Origin: Adineta steineri
Lineage: Eukaryota; Rotifera; Eurotatoria; Adinetida; Adinetidae
Assembly: GCA_905250115.1 (NCBI GenBank)
Contig: CAJNOI010000113.1
Location: forward strand, 1 to 64,000
Direction of reading: 5' to 3'
DNA: 64,000 bases
Shown here: positions 1 through 11,465 of the stretch, in pieces
Position numbering within the stretch: the first letter of the stretch is position 1
Layout of the letters: every line of letters starts with the position of its first letter
Made by a program: the position numbers and the translations under genes
Notes under the pieces: model-generated
What the model was told of the DNA's origin: nothing
What the model saw: only the letters and a program-made list of their open reading frames with translations
Databases searched by the model: none

Positions 1-692
1 CTAGTAGTAGTAGTTGATGTGGTTCTTGGAGTTGTGCTAGTAGTAGGTGATGTAGCTGTTCGAGTTGTACTTGTAGTAGTTGATGTGGTTGTTCGAGTTG
101 TACCTGTAGTAGTAGTTGTTGGAATTATGCTAGTAGTAGTAGTTGATGTAGTTCTTTGAGTTGTACTGCGAGTACTTGATGTAGTTGTTCGGGTTGTACT
201 GCGAGTACTTGATGTAGTTGTTATTCTAAGAAAGAAGATAAAAAAGAATTGTATAGAATAGTGAGAAAGTCTTGATAAATATTCTTTTATACTTTGTGCT
301 TGTTAATGTTGACAATATTTTATTTGATATTGGGGAGATGAGTACACGCACCCTATGTAACACAAACATTATAGGTTTACATGCTGAAAAAACGATGAAT
401 AATTTTCATCTGTTAATTTGACTTACTGAATAGAATCAAGACATGTTCCATTAAGAATTCCTTTATTCAATTCACAATTAGGATATTGTTGACGGCAAGC
501 ATCAAGACATTTATTTATTTGACAATTATCTGTTATTATTGTAACTGAATTGAATTGTACTATGTCACATATTGTCTGTATCGTTGTCGTACAACAAGTA
601 CATTGACACTCGAAGCTAACTGCACTTGTATTAATGAAATTGATAAAGAATAAAACATTAAGAATTGTATACTGACACAATAGAAAATTCAT
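1..692 (-). CDS. Secreted Cys-rich protein with Thr/Ser-rich repeat tail (partial)
   Basis: Two exons are visible. Exon 1 (692-427) encodes a hydrophobic signal peptide (residues 1-24), then a Cys-rich segment of about 60 residues with ten cysteines and ends at a GTAAGT donor. Exon 2 starts at 225 after a TTCTTTCTTAG acceptor and joins in frame. It runs off the window edge as an uninterrupted Thr/Ser-rich tract with the recurring words TTTSSTRSTTR and TTSTTT, coded by ACT/ACA/AGT repeats. That composition is mucin-like, suggesting an O-glycosylated extracellular stalk. No family is recognised for the Cys-rich part. The C-terminus is missing. The repeat tract stops at the contig edge, probably because the assembler could not cross it. 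Confidence 0.75.
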
Positions 693-2221
693 GATAAACT
701 CTAAAAATTGAGAATATTTTTTTTTTGTACTTATAAAATGTTAGACTAGACGTTTATTCGTCCTCTTTTATATGGATATTGTACGAGATTTAAAAGAATA
801 CTATCGTCATTTACTGGTTCATACGCAAGAATACACCTACACTTCTACTGTCATCTGAGAATATATACTTTATGATTTATTCTGTAATCCTAACATTGAT
901 ATACGAAAGTTTGGTTTTCAGTTTGCACGTCAGATTAGCAATGTAAGTATTGATTCATATTAAAAATTATAGTGATGAAATTACAATTTACGTATATTCG
1001 TGTTATTTGATTCTTCTGATAAGTGTGTGAAATTTTGCCAACCGACGTCATACGCGTACACATGAATCACATAATGTATTTGATCCTACTCAATTAAATC
1101 AACATGAAATTACTTTATTAATTTATTTCTATTTTCATGTTTAATAAGTTTAATTTAGTAAATAATATTCATTTTCAAAAGAAGAATACATTTTCTTCAT
1201 ATAATAATCATTAAATTTTTATCTATCTACAGATGATATAATATGTTTATCAATAAAAAAATTTCTCATCATGAATTAGTCAAACATATTTTTTTTTCGA
1301 CGATAGCAGCAGGAGAAAATATTTACATATAGAAACTGACATCCATTGATATAGCCATTTTTTTCATAAATAAATACTTGTTAACTTGTCCTTATCGATA
1401 AATCATCAGCAGTAACTTTAAAATATTTCTCGAATAAATAAAGAGAATACAATCATCTTCAAAAAAATTAAACTGAAAACTTCGATGAACTCATTGTTCT
1501 TCTTCTAACCGATGCTAGTATTATAAACAATCTCTCAATACTCATCAATTGTACATGACAAAAAGAGTTTTCAAATAATTCTTCTTATTTCTTTTTGAAA
1601 ATAAATATAGAAGAAACGATCCACGTCAAAAATTATAGCATTTCTAGTCTATATAGTAACGGTGAGGTTAGTATTACTTTTCAATTTAGGTAGAACAGGT
1701 ATATATTTTTTAAAAGAAATTATGCATATTATTATAACACAAAACTGATTTCATAAAATAAATGATAATGCTGTTTTAATGAATTGTTAAATATGGTGTA
1801 ATAGATTCACATATGATTCCTAAATATATTGATATATTTTTCTCAACACGACAATAACATGGTATTAAATAACTCAGATAATCTAAATAGTATGAATGTA
1901 GTAACATAATTAACTGAATCCATCATATATATAGGAAGATATAAAATAATTATCTGATAGATTTAAAAGTCTTTTAATCAATCTCATATAAATATTGTTG
2001 TTATATTTGCATCATTCAATTTTCTTTGATCTTATAACGAATACTTGTAATGCAAAAATAACAGTCTTTCAGTGACCTCTATTTATTAAGCATGCTACAT
2101 ATCTGATTGATAGAATACCTGCTGAACGAATAACCCTCTTACTTGTGTAAGACATGAGTATGAGACAGCATACTTCCTCGTTTACTTTTCTTGTATTAAA
2201 TCGAAATAGTCACAATCAAGG
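693..2221. other. Intergenic, no gene seen
   Basis: About 1.5 kb of AT-rich DNA with stops in all frames and no recognised element. It separates divergently transcribed genes, so promoters of both are expected here, but I see no motif I can name. Copy 2 (39696-41223) differs by one T in a T-run. Confidence 0.6.
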
Positions 2222-3342
2222 ATGTCATCAAATAAAGACGATGATCAAGAAGAACAGTCCTTCTTAAAACATGTTACATCTCATCTACCATTAGACTGGT
2301 CAGATGAACAACGTGATACTTATCTTCAGAATATATTAATTCAGTGGCGCAAACGTCGAGATCATTCACATGAAGAACAACGTCTTATGGAAAAATATTT
2401 AGCTACTATTAAGCAATATTTTAGACCACAATCACCTGAATTATATGATTTTCAACAATGGCCTATAGATCAAAATCTTTTAAATATGATCAAATGTGAT
2501 TCACTTGATACTGATATTGTTAAACAAGTAAGTTTACTTTCTTTGATATATGTTCTTCGTTGAAATTATTATATCATAGATGCAAACAACAGGTGTATAT
2601 ACTTTTTCATTTTTGCCTGTATCATTTTGTCAATTATTAATTAATGAAATAGTCTATTTTGAACAATGGTGTATTGATAATGGATTAAAATTGTATCGTC
2701 CTAATTCAATGAATAAATATGGTGTTATTCTTGATCATTTTGGATTTCAAAAATGTTTAAATGATGTCGTTACAAATATTGTAGAACCATTGACTCGATT
2801 GATTTATAGACATGTAACACTTCCACTTGATTCTCATCATGGTTTTGTCGTTGAATATGCGATGGACAAGTAAATAAACTCTTGCTTTAGTTTAAAATTA
2901 TTTATTTTTTATTCTTTATATGTAGAGATAGAAAACTTGATTTTCATGTCGATGATTCTGCTGTAACATTAAATCTTTGTCTTGGAACAGACTTTACAGA
3001 TGGTCAATTATATTTTGGTGGAGTGCGTTGTTCATCTCATACTGGTACAACTGCACCAAGACATGATGAAGAGTTTTATCTTGAACATCAAGTTGGTATG
3101 GCATGTCTCCATCTCGGTAATCATCGACATAAAGCATTACCTATTACTAATGGACGACGACTTAATCTTATTCTTTGGGTAAACTAGAACATAGCATTTT
3201 CAAAAGCATAAAAAATATTCTAAATTATATTTTTATTTAGTGTCGATCATCAAAATTTGATAGTGAAAAAGAGAAAAATGGTGAAGATACATGTCCAACT
3301 TGGTGTGGATATCATGAAATAGAAAATGTACATGATATTTAA
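2222..3342 (+). CDS. 2-oxoglutarate/Fe(II)-dependent dioxygenase, P4H-like
   Basis: Four exons join in frame: 2222-2527, 2580-2869, 2926-3178 and 3241-3342, giving 316 residues; all introns are 51-62 bp with GT-AG ends. The C-terminal half has the double-stranded beta-helix signature of prolyl-4-hydroxylase-type oxygenases: HVD (H206, D208) as the first two iron ligands, H267 in GNHRHKALP as distal ligand, and R277 ten residues later as the expected 2-oxoglutarate carboxylate binder. Family knowledge gives hydroxylation of a protein or small molecule with O2 and 2-oxoglutarate; the substrate cannot be told. No signal peptide or membrane segment, so probably cytosolic or nuclear. The first ~100 residues are charged and unrecognised. 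It converges on the ABM-like gene with only 79 bp between stops. Confidence 0.85.
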
Positions 3343-3421
3343 AAATATTGTTTTATTTTTGTTAATAATCAAGAAAGAATTTTAAAAATTAAAGCAAACG
3401 TTCTTTTTTTTCATATTAAAA

Positions 3422-4153
3422 TCAATTCGATTGCAAAGATTCATGATGAATATAACCACTAAAATTTGTTTGAATATGTAAAGATTGAACTTGAAAATAT
3501 TTATTTATCATATCTTTAAATTTGTCGATTGTTTCCTGTTGTGAACAAACTAATTCTACGGTATCTATTGATGGTTTATTATCTGTAATTGATTTTTGCT
3601 CATGTGAAATTTGTACCACAACAGCAATTAATTGTCGACTTCCATTAGATTCTTCAAACGTTACACATGTTGCACAACTAACAAGTACATTCAATTGTTC
3701 ATAAACATTTTTATCGCAGCCTGTACATACGATAAGAACTTGTTCATTTCCTTTGTCAGTTAAATTTCGATAAAAAAAGCCTTCTTGAAGAGGAATATAA
3801 GTAACATGTAAATAATTATCGAGTATATTTGCAGTTATTGATGATAATGGAATGTTGATATCATTTCTAATGCATAATTCTTTTCGACTTTTACCTGATG
3901 TAGCATTAAAAGCTTGTTGATAAAGTTTTGTAAATTCTGGATCACCTGAATGTTCGAGAAAGACTTGTTCATTAGCATATATTTCAGTAAAAATAAGTTT
4001 TGTCTTTGCTTCATTTGAATGTCGAAATATATATGTATATACTCCTGGATGATCACGATGAACAATATTAGCCATACCAGCTAACCGTTCAAGCATATTT
4101 GTAGCTGTTGATTCTGAACTTGCATCGAATTCAACATGTAATAAAAACGCCAT
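3422..4153 (-). CDS. ABM-like (dimeric alpha/beta barrel) protein
   Basis: A single intronless frame of 243 residues starting at the ATG at 4153. Residues 1-90 resemble the antibiotic-biosynthesis-monooxygenase (ABM) fold: an N-terminal beta strand (LLHVEFDA), the HPGVYTYIFRHS strand, then KLIFTEIYANEQVFLEHSGD, the usual pattern in which a helix with a His follows the third strand. Residues 130-240 have alternating strands and a helix and could be a second, degenerate copy of the same fold; that is inference. ABM proteins include small cofactor-free oxygenases and many with no known reaction, so no substrate is proposed. No secretion signal. Copy 2 is identical. Confidence 0.65.
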   Translation of the reverse strand: MAFLLHVEFDASSESTATNMLERLAGMANIVHRDHPGVYTYIFRHSNEAKTKLIFTEIYANEQVFLEHSGDPEFTKLYQQAFNATSGKSRKELCIRNDINIPLSSITANILDNYLHVTYIPLQEGFFYRNLTDKGNEQVLIVCTGCDKNVYEQLNVLVSCATCVTFEESNGSRQLIAVVVQISHEQKSITDNKPSIDTVELVCSQQETIDKFKDMINKYFQVQSLHIQTNFSGYIHHESLQSN

Positions 4154-4959
4154 GTTTTTTTTAAATTTCTTCTATCTATTTTATAAAAAAAAGTAACTGC
4201 TTAAATAGAATGCGATAACACATTGTTGGTTTTATGAGTCATCGGCACAACCTTGATCCATACCATACCATATAAGGTAACATAAATATGGATGTCTCAT
4301 AGATTGTTAACAATAGTGAGTTAGCTGTTGTGATTACAAAATCTTCTAACCTTTTGAATAGTTGAAAAGATGTGAGGAAAGAAAAACAACCTCATGGTAT
4401 TGGCTTTTGAATTTTAATAGAAAAAATAGTAGGCGAGAGCGGCAAAAGATAACAGATTAACACAATACTTATTGAAACTGAAAGAATGTGTATCCAATGA
4501 GATTTCACATTCGTACATATGCAGTATAGCTCGAAAGGTCGATTCTTTGATCAGTTAGGATTGTACTTATGATGGTGCTTTTTCATTAGAACAAATTTGT
4601 AGATGTTTTGAAAGTCCTCTATCTTTGTTTAGGAAAACTGTGAATAATCATGTACTCGAAAACATAAAAGTACTAATTAAGATACTGATAGACAGTTGTA
4701 ATCAGTTAATATATATATTATTAAGATTATTTCTATGATGAATAGTTGTTAATACAGGAATAAAAATTTAGAAAATGACTTAAAACAGATACATTATAAC
4801 ATGGGATATATCCTATTATTTATTATAAAAACCAATCATCCATATGGTTATAACAAAACTAGAAGAAAACAATTAATTTTAGGTCTTTATGTGTCATTCA
4901 TTAAATATTTTTAACATATGAATACCGTATATAACTAATAGTAATAATTATCAGTAGAT
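4154..4959. other. Intergenic, no gene seen
   Basis: About 0.8 kb between the 5' end of the ABM-like gene and the 3' end of the GH125 gene, with no coding signal, repeat or RNA recognised. It probably holds the promoter of the ABM-like gene. Confidence 0.6.
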
Positions 4960-7425
4960 TTAATTTAATAGATGCGGTTTTTCTCGATATATTTTCCAAA
5001 TAAATTCACCAAATAAACTATTTGCCCAAGCAAACCAAGATCGTGTAAAATGTCTTGGATTATTGACATCTATTGATTCATGCATAAATCCTGTATTTGC
5101 ATGAGATTTTTGTAACATTTTTATGCAAGATCGTATTTCTTCATCATCATTTGTTGTTAAACCACGCATGATAATTGCAAGTGGCCATGCCATTGAAGGT
5201 CCAACATGTGGTCCACCATTACCTTTTGAAAGAAAAATTAGACATTGAGAACACATATAAATGCTTACCTTCAAGTGCAGCTCCTTTAAAAAACCATGGA
5301 TTATCTGTACTAAGTACAAATTTCCGTGTATTTTGATAAATTGAATGATTTTTTGGAATATCATTAGGACATAAATATGGTAACGAAAGAAGTGATGGAA
5401 TATTTGAATCATCCATTAAATTTGTATGACCAAGTCCATCGGTTTCATATGAATAAATAAATCCATATTTAGTATGACTAACTGTAATTGATGTTTCTGA
5501 ATTATTTGTCATTTTGTCATTAAATAAAATATCATGTAGAACAGAAGTTAAACTTAATATATCATTATTAAAATCAGCTGTCCATTCTAATTTTTTTACA
5601 AGTTCTAGTAAGAGATTCAATGTATGATGTGCAAAAAATTGCGATGGAATAAGATAAGGATATAGTTGTAAGTCATCACTTGGTCGAAAAAATGTATGAA
5701 TAAGACCATTTGGTTTTGAATGACGTCCACGTGGATCTGTAGGATGACCTTGTCGTTGATATGTATATGGACCTTAATATATATAAGAAAGATTAAGTTT
5801 ACAGTATGCTAAAAATTGTCAATATTGAGAAATCGTCAAAATGATAGATTTTTTCATTAAATCAAAGTATACTAAATATTTATTCTAGTATGTAAATGAT
5901 TTGATAAGGGAACAACTTATTAATCAAAATATTGTTTTACCGAATCACACATGTGATTTATTAAGCGAGAGAAAAAGAAAAGAAAAAAAAACATTCATGA
6001 TGTTTTGCATAAAATAATATTTATTTTCTATATAGATTCTGTTATATGCATTAGAAATGTTCTGATAATAAGAACTTGTTGAATAGATTATTTAGATGAA
6101 AATATTATCTTTTATTTAATTTCTATAAATTATCAAGAAATACTCCATATTCTTCTGTCGTAAGAAAGAAAAAATAATAAAAAAACTATACAAATACTTA
6201 AAATCAATGTAGATTTAAAGGCTAAAATCTGTAACATAAAACTCTATTGAAAAATTACTTTTGATGCACAAATGTTTTTTATATCATTTCATAATATCCG
6301 ACTTATATACTTCTTTTACTTAAAAAGAATATTTACAAATCTAGATTCATTTAATCATAATTATTACATTTCTTCTACTATTTTAACTTATATAATAATG
6401 TATAAATATTTTCTTGTTTTATAAAAGACTTCAATAGAAGATGAATGTATTAAATTTCTTATTGTTCTATTTTACCTGATCCATTGAATCGTTGTTGTTC
6501 TTTCATCGTTTGTAAAATGATACGAATAGTTGTTTTAAATGTTTGTTCATTTTCACGAAAAAAAGTTAAATCATGATCAACTTCTTTCCAATATGAATGC
6601 ATTAATCTTAGAACATAGCAAAGAGAATCTAATTCCCATTTTCGTTCATGCACACCGGGACGCATTTCTGTTAGATCCATTTGTTTCCATTCACTAGTAC
6701 GACTCGTATCTTTATAATGTGCATTTGCATATGGGTCACGTTGAACAAACATACACTGTCGTAAGAGTACACCTTCAATCAATTGACGAAGTTTGGGATC
6801 ATTACGTATTAAAGGTAGATATGGATTTACTTGAGCACTTGAATCACGTAACCACATGGCATCGATATCACCTGTAATAACATAAGTATCAGGATGTTTT
6901 TCAGATGCTGCTTTAACGTCGAAATCAACGGTTGTATCGAGTGTATTAGGAAAACAATTTTCAAATAACCATGCAAGTTCTTTATTTTTGATATTTTTTT
7001 TTTATTTCTTCAATTAATGATTCAACAGCTGTACTTGTAAATCGACGTTTTTCTATAGGTCGACGTACTTCAGGAAAATTAGGAGAAGCAGCAGTGGTAG
7101 ATTTCGTAGTTATAACAGGATCAGTCATAGTAATAGTGGTAGTAATAGTTACTTTAGTACTTGCATTTATGATAGAAATTGCACGAACAGTCGGAACTGC
7201 ATAATGTAGATCATGTGATTGATAATCAACAGGTGATGATGATGAACTTTGTTGAGAGAATAAATGTGTACATATTATAATGATAATGATGGCAATAAAA
7301 ATTCCAATCAAAAGACGATTCCGTTGACGACGACGTAGTTGAAGCAAGGGTGACATCAATGCAACAAAACAGGAATGTGGAAGAGAAATTTTGTTCTTGC
7401 AGTCTTTACTATTTTCTGCGTGCAC
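4960..7425 (-). pseudogene. GH125 exo-alpha-1,6-mannosidase-like gene, frameshifted in this copy
   Basis: Three exons: 7425-6476, 5772-5269 and 5222-4960. In copy 2 they give 571 residues. Here a run of ten T near 6998-7007 (nine in copy 2) shifts the frame in exon 1 and splits it into 7425-6982 and 6857-6459. The product is a type II membrane protein: a short basic N-terminus, one hydrophobic anchor (about residues 36-58), a Ser/Thr-rich stem, then the glycoside hydrolase 125 domain. GH125 landmarks are MWLRDSSAQVNPY, FRPSDD, YPYLIPSQFFA, DGLGHTNLMDDSNIPSLL and FTRSWFAWANSLFGE. The family removes alpha-1,6-linked mannose; the anchor suggests a Golgi/ER location. The frameshift may be a homopolymer base-calling error or a real null allele. 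Intron 1 is 703 bp, unusually long for this window. Confidence 0.85.
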
Positions 7426-8985
7426 ACATTACCAGTTGTTGTGTTCTTTTTTTTCTTTCTTTCAAAGCAAGTTTTTGTCGTTTCTTTTTCTTCTTACCGG
7501 TAAAATGAAATACAATATGTTGCTATGCAGGATTGATTAAAGCATTTTTAAAAAGAAAAAAAAATTAACAAATACATAATAGACATACAATTACAAAACC
7601 ATTCACTATATGTGAATACTGTATCAAGAAATCAGCATCAAAAATTTAAACAATTGATTTATGAATGTTCAAAATGTTATATAGTCTTCGAGTATATATG
7701 ATTTTAATCAGTAAATAATGATTCTTATCTACACTTGATGAAGTTTTTGAAAACAATTAGAAATTTAATATATTCATAAATAAATGTAAGTCATATACCT
7801 TAATTGAGGACAAAATTTTTATCGTGATCATTAAAAAAAAACATTATATATCATTCGATTACTTACATAAAAATTAATAGTTGTGTCTATTAAAATGAAG
7901 ATGAGAACATTCCTATAGGTTCTTAAACAATGATTAAATCTAATAACCTTGTATACGTACAAATATGAGACTAAATAAAAATATAATCGACAATTTTGCA
8001 TAAAGTAATGAATATAATGAAATGAATAGACTTGTCATCATGTGAAGTTAAAGTAACCTTGCTTTTTGTACGAAGATTAATGAGGAGTTGAAAACAATAT
8101 GACAGTTATATCTATAAATAACGAGAGATTCACAGAATCGTTTCTATCGTAGCAGACACAGACAATTTTAGTCTGTGTTAGCTATATAAATATTTAAGTA
8201 TATTTGTAGTGCATATATTGAGAGAGTGTCAATGAAATTTATTTTAACATATATATAGACTAATTGAAAACTAATAAAACAGAAATTTTAGCTTTATTTC
8301 CAGTAGTATCGTAGTATATTAGAAAAAAAAAGATTCTTTCTTAAAAAATTCATAACATCAAGTGATGGATTGTATGACAATAAATATGATATTGATAGTA
8401 TTCGTTTGAAGAGAAACGATTGCATATTAAAATTACATTACGAAGAAATAATGCCTTCTGGTATTTGATATTGAAACAAAGATTAGTATATGAAACAATT
8501 GATAAATATTGATATTAACTCAAGCTTTAGCGCTTTGACGGTAAAGCCCATAAATTTACTGTTTCTAAAGTTATTCAGAGAAAATGTTCTTAATTATATT
8601 TAAAGATACATGTCATCAGTAAATCAAAATTTTATAAATGCTCAATATCTTTTGGCTTCTAAATCCTTTCCTTCTCGTGCCTCACATACAACAGACAATA
8701 CAAATTATCAAAAAATTCACAGATAGATAACTAAAAGAGAGAACAGATTTATGTTCTATGTAAGAATTTGTATACTTTAGTTTGTCCTTTCTCGTATTTT
8801 ATTACTATATGTTATATGGCAATTGCGATAAAGGTTCTGTATATTTTTTATATGAAAATAAGCCATATTTGTTTACAAACTAAAGGTCAATGACTTATTC
8901 ATGACTGTTAATAATATCTCAAATGTTACATGTTTGTTTTCTCAAAATAAAAATCTCTAAAACGCGCATTATTCTACTTTTTTAA
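7426..8985. other. Intergenic, no gene seen
   Basis: About 1.56 kb of AT-rich DNA between the divergent GH125 and TMEM26-like genes. No open frame, repeat or RNA gene could be supported. The near-palindrome GACAATTTTAGTCTGTG around 8160 is too weak to call. Confidence 0.6.
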
Positions 8986-10209
8986 ATGTCTACTAAAAAT
9001 TCTAGTTCATTTTTTGATGCTAATACATTTCGTCGTTTATCTGTTCGTTTAATTTTAATTGGTTTTGCTATGTTTATGATGTGTTCAATAATGTGTGTAA
9101 CACAAAATTATTATATATTAATATATACATGTGGTATTTTAGCTATAATAATTGAAGGTAGCATAAGTCTTTATTATCAATTTCGAGGTGAATGGAAAGA
9201 TTTTAAATGGTTTTCTCCATCAATTATTTTATTTATTATAACATGTGTACCAATATTAAAAATTCTTAAACAACATCAATTACATGTTAGTCAAATATTT
9301 CGACAAACAAATATTGAATTATTACTTAAACGGAATGTGACATATTGTTTTGATGTTAAGTATAAGCATATATATTTAAATTCGATTATATTGGACTATC
9401 CAGTGTATACATTTCAATGTTCAAAAAATCGTTTAATGTATTTTAATAAAGATAATTTTCTATTAATGTGTTCATTATTAACAAAAATACAATATAATTC
9501 ATGTAAATCATATAAAATATGTCGAACTAAATCAAATTTTATTATACCTCGATCATTTTTAAAAAATTCATGTTCACATTGGAGAGAATTAATAAATCGT
9601 TTTACATTAGTTGGTATTCTAAGTGATGAATTAGCTGGTTTTATGCTTATTGAACAATTACTTTTACTAGTCTTAGTTATTGTTAACTGGATATGGCCAC
9701 AAACTGAAAGTTCAGATGAAATATATTTTGCTCAAATGTTACGTCAATATTTAGCTGCTGCACCTGATATTGTTGAATTTTATGGAAATTTTCATCAAGG
9801 TGAAAATTTAAATAAATTACAAGATAGAAAAAATTTACAATCTGCTATTTTTATTATATTTATTATGTCAATATTTCAATTTAGTATAAATTTACAAATG
9901 AAAATAAAACCAACACGATATATACATAAACAAGATTTTTATCAATTAAATATAAAAGATAAATGTTTAGTTATATTTGAATTCATTTTTTCAACATCAA
10001 TGTGGTCAGTTATTTATATAACACTAACACAAGATTTACCATTTTTAATTATACGGTGGTATTTTCTTACTTTTATGTCAGATAGTTCAAGTAAAATGAT
10101 TTTTTTCTTATTGAAAAATGTTTTAACTATAATGATATCGTTTCATTCTGGTTTCATTGATATAATTCAATTTAAAGAAAATATTCAGAAAAAAAAGACA
10201 AAAGATTAA
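8986..10209 (+). CDS. TMEM26-like multi-pass membrane protein
   Basis: A single intronless frame of 407 residues with about eight hydrophobic segments: near residues 18-40, 45-62, 77-93, 215-237, 285-300, 325-350 and 365-385. The order EGSISLYYQF, then KDFKWFSPSIILFIITCVPIL, and later LRQYLAAAPDIVEFYGNF matches, as I recall it, the architecture of TMEM26 (an acidic residue before a KWFSPS motif, and an AADILEF-like helix in the C-terminal half). TMEM26 has no established biochemical function, so none is given. Codon use is extremely AT-rich, like its neighbours. The long loop at residues 95-205 holds six or seven Cys and may be extracellular. The two copies are identical. Confidence 0.6.
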   Translation: MSTKNSSSFFDANTFRRLSVRLILIGFAMFMMCSIMCVTQNYYILIYTCGILAIIIEGSISLYYQFRGEWKDFKWFSPSIILFIITCVPILKILKQHQLHVSQIFRQTNIELLLKRNVTYCFDVKYKHIYLNSIILDYPVYTFQCSKNRLMYFNKDNFLLMCSLLTKIQYNSCKSYKICRTKSNFIIPRSFLKNSCSHWRELINRFTLVGILSDELAGFMLIEQLLLLVLVIVNWIWPQTESSDEIYFAQMLRQYLAAAPDIVEFYGNFHQGENLNKLQDRKNLQSAIFIIFIMSIFQFSINLQMKIKPTRYIHKQDFYQLNIKDKCLVIFEFIFSTSMWSVIYITLTQDLPFLIIRWYFLTFMSDSSSKMIFFLLKNVLTIMISFHSGFIDIIQFKENIQKKKTKD

Positions 10210-10565
10210 ATAAAAACTTTATTATAAAGAAAATTATAAATATCAAAATAGCAATACGCTTTTTCTAAAAAAAATATAGTGTGAAATATCTTGATAAAAG
10301 AATAACTAGTTTTTTAAGCTATTCATAGAACAATATAAATATACAAAAAGATCATATATTCAAACATATTGACCATCTAGAACAAGTAAAATGAATATAT
10401 GAAAATGTTTTAGTTTACTAATGGTATCTTAAAGATGTGTAGTTTGCTTTTGCTTATACAAAATGTAGATCTACTTATTTAGGTATGCCAATAAAAAAGC
10501 TGTATTAAACAAGTTTTCATGCAAGAGATTGTAACTTTTGAATAACCATCTTGAGCGCGTAGGTG
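10210..10565. other. Intergenic, no gene seen
   Basis: The 3' flank of the TMEM26-like gene. The only point of note is ACCATCTTGAG near 10546, a word that recurs near 10979 and, as its reverse complement, at the edge of the foldback at 27.4 kb. Confidence 0.5.
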
Positions 10566-10597
10566 TTAGCGTCCAAGTGTATTATCTTGGACGCTAA
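10566..10597. repeat. Perfect 12-bp hairpin upstream of a tRNA-like element
   Basis: TTAGCGTCCAAG (10566-10577) and its exact reverse complement CTTGGACGCTAA (10586-10597) are separated by an 8-nt loop. The stem is GC-rich against an AT-rich background and ends 15 bp before the tRNA-like element. It may be part of the same small transcript or a terminal structure of a short retroposon; neither is proven. Copy 2 is identical (49567-49598). Confidence 0.8.
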
Positions 10598-10612
10598 ACG
10601 AAGATTAAGTTA

Positions 10613-10693
10613 TCTCTTCTAGTCTAACTGGCTTAGATATCTGCTCGGATAGCAGAAGCTATGTGGTTCGAGTCCCATGAGGGACATCTTTTT
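10613..10693 (+). tRNA. tRNA-like element, degenerate, with Pol III T-run
   Basis: Segment lengths fit a tRNA exactly: acceptor 10613-10619, TA, D stem GTCT/AGAT, anticodon stem TCTGC/GCAGA (five perfect pairs), a 7-nt loop with anticodon GGA (Ser), a 5-nt variable region, and the B box GGTTCGAGTCC. The A box reads TAGTCTAACTGG. A T5 terminator follows at 10689-10693. Against a working tRNA: the T stem has only two canonical pairs, the acceptor five of seven, position 33 is C instead of T, and a Ser tRNA should have a long variable arm. A tRNA pseudogene or the head of a tRNA-derived SINE is more likely. Confidence 0.45.
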
Positions 10694-10855
10694 CTTTCGT
10701 TCCTCTCTCTCTTTTCTTTTCGATAGACCTCTAGGTGTTCATACTATCTTTCTTCACGATATATGATCTCTCTCTCTCTTTATGCTATGATATATCATAT
10801 CTCTCTTCTTGTGGTATATATAGTTTCATTTTCTACTGTTTGCCACAGAATAAAA

Positions 10856-11465
10856 GAGCAAAACGATGTAAGCCATGCGCAAAAATAGTATTCCAGATTA
10901 ATGAAAAAAACAAGGAGGTAAATTTTTGATCTTCTTGTTTGCTTCTTATAAAATTATCTTCTTACGTATTTTTAGGAAACCATCTTGAGGCCTTTCCTTT
11001 TCTCAGGAAGCGGCAATCCAAGTTCGCCGGCAAAGTTATCGCAGAGGTATTGAACTCTCTTGATATCTACAACATCAGGTACAAGTTAGAGTTCAACTAC
11101 CTCGTAGCTGGTTGATACACGAAGCCGCCGGGTGGCCGTGAATTGGGCCTACGAGCAGATCTCCTCGAAGAGGTTGAAGGACGGAGCAACCAAGAATCAC
11201 GAATACTGGTTGTCGAAGCTCAAGGTTAGTATGACTTTCTATTTCAAAATGATAGTTTCTAACGTGTTTATGTTTTTTCTGTACTTAGGTATGCAACATC
11301 GCCCTATCCTGAAGAAACATCACCCCAGCATTGGGGGATATTACAGCATACACTACAGTGTTGTGGATGGTCCAAGCCCGTCTGAATTCATCAAAGCCAT
11401 GGTAGACAACAACATGACAACGATTCGACATGATCTGTCGAAGCTGTTGGTGAGTCTTGAGGGTG
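10856..11465 (+). pseudogene. GC-richer broken coding block of unknown origin
   Basis: From about 10979 to 11460 base composition and third-position use (G/C-ending codons) differ sharply from the AT-rich genes around it. Open stretches appear in different frames: about 35 residues ending FNYLVAG at a stop near 11114, then RVAVNWAYEQISSKRLKDG and onward in another frame, then an intron-like GTTAGT...TTAG (11225-11288), then further open frame to a gap. Intron-like ends also precede it (GTAAAT at 10918, TTTTTAG at 10976). No family is recognised. The frame breaks argue for a decayed insertion or transferred gene. The block ends with CTTGAGGGTG, the left border word of the telomere-like foldbacks, directly before 100 N. 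Confidence 0.5.

Noticed and set aside
1..240. Short-unit repeat considered as CRISPR or satellite
   Set aside because: It reads as an in-frame Thr/Ser-coding tract continuous with exon 1; no spacer structure.
10735..10929. 64-residue open frame with Cys-Lys-Pro-Cys
   Set aside because: Begins in a simple TCTCTC tract; at most its last ~20 codons could be an exon of the broken block at 10.9-11.4 kb.
11289..11400. Tetraspanin-like wording (an LQCCGW-type segment) in one frame
   Set aside because: Short, no membrane segments or further motifs, and the frame closes at once; coincidence is more likely.
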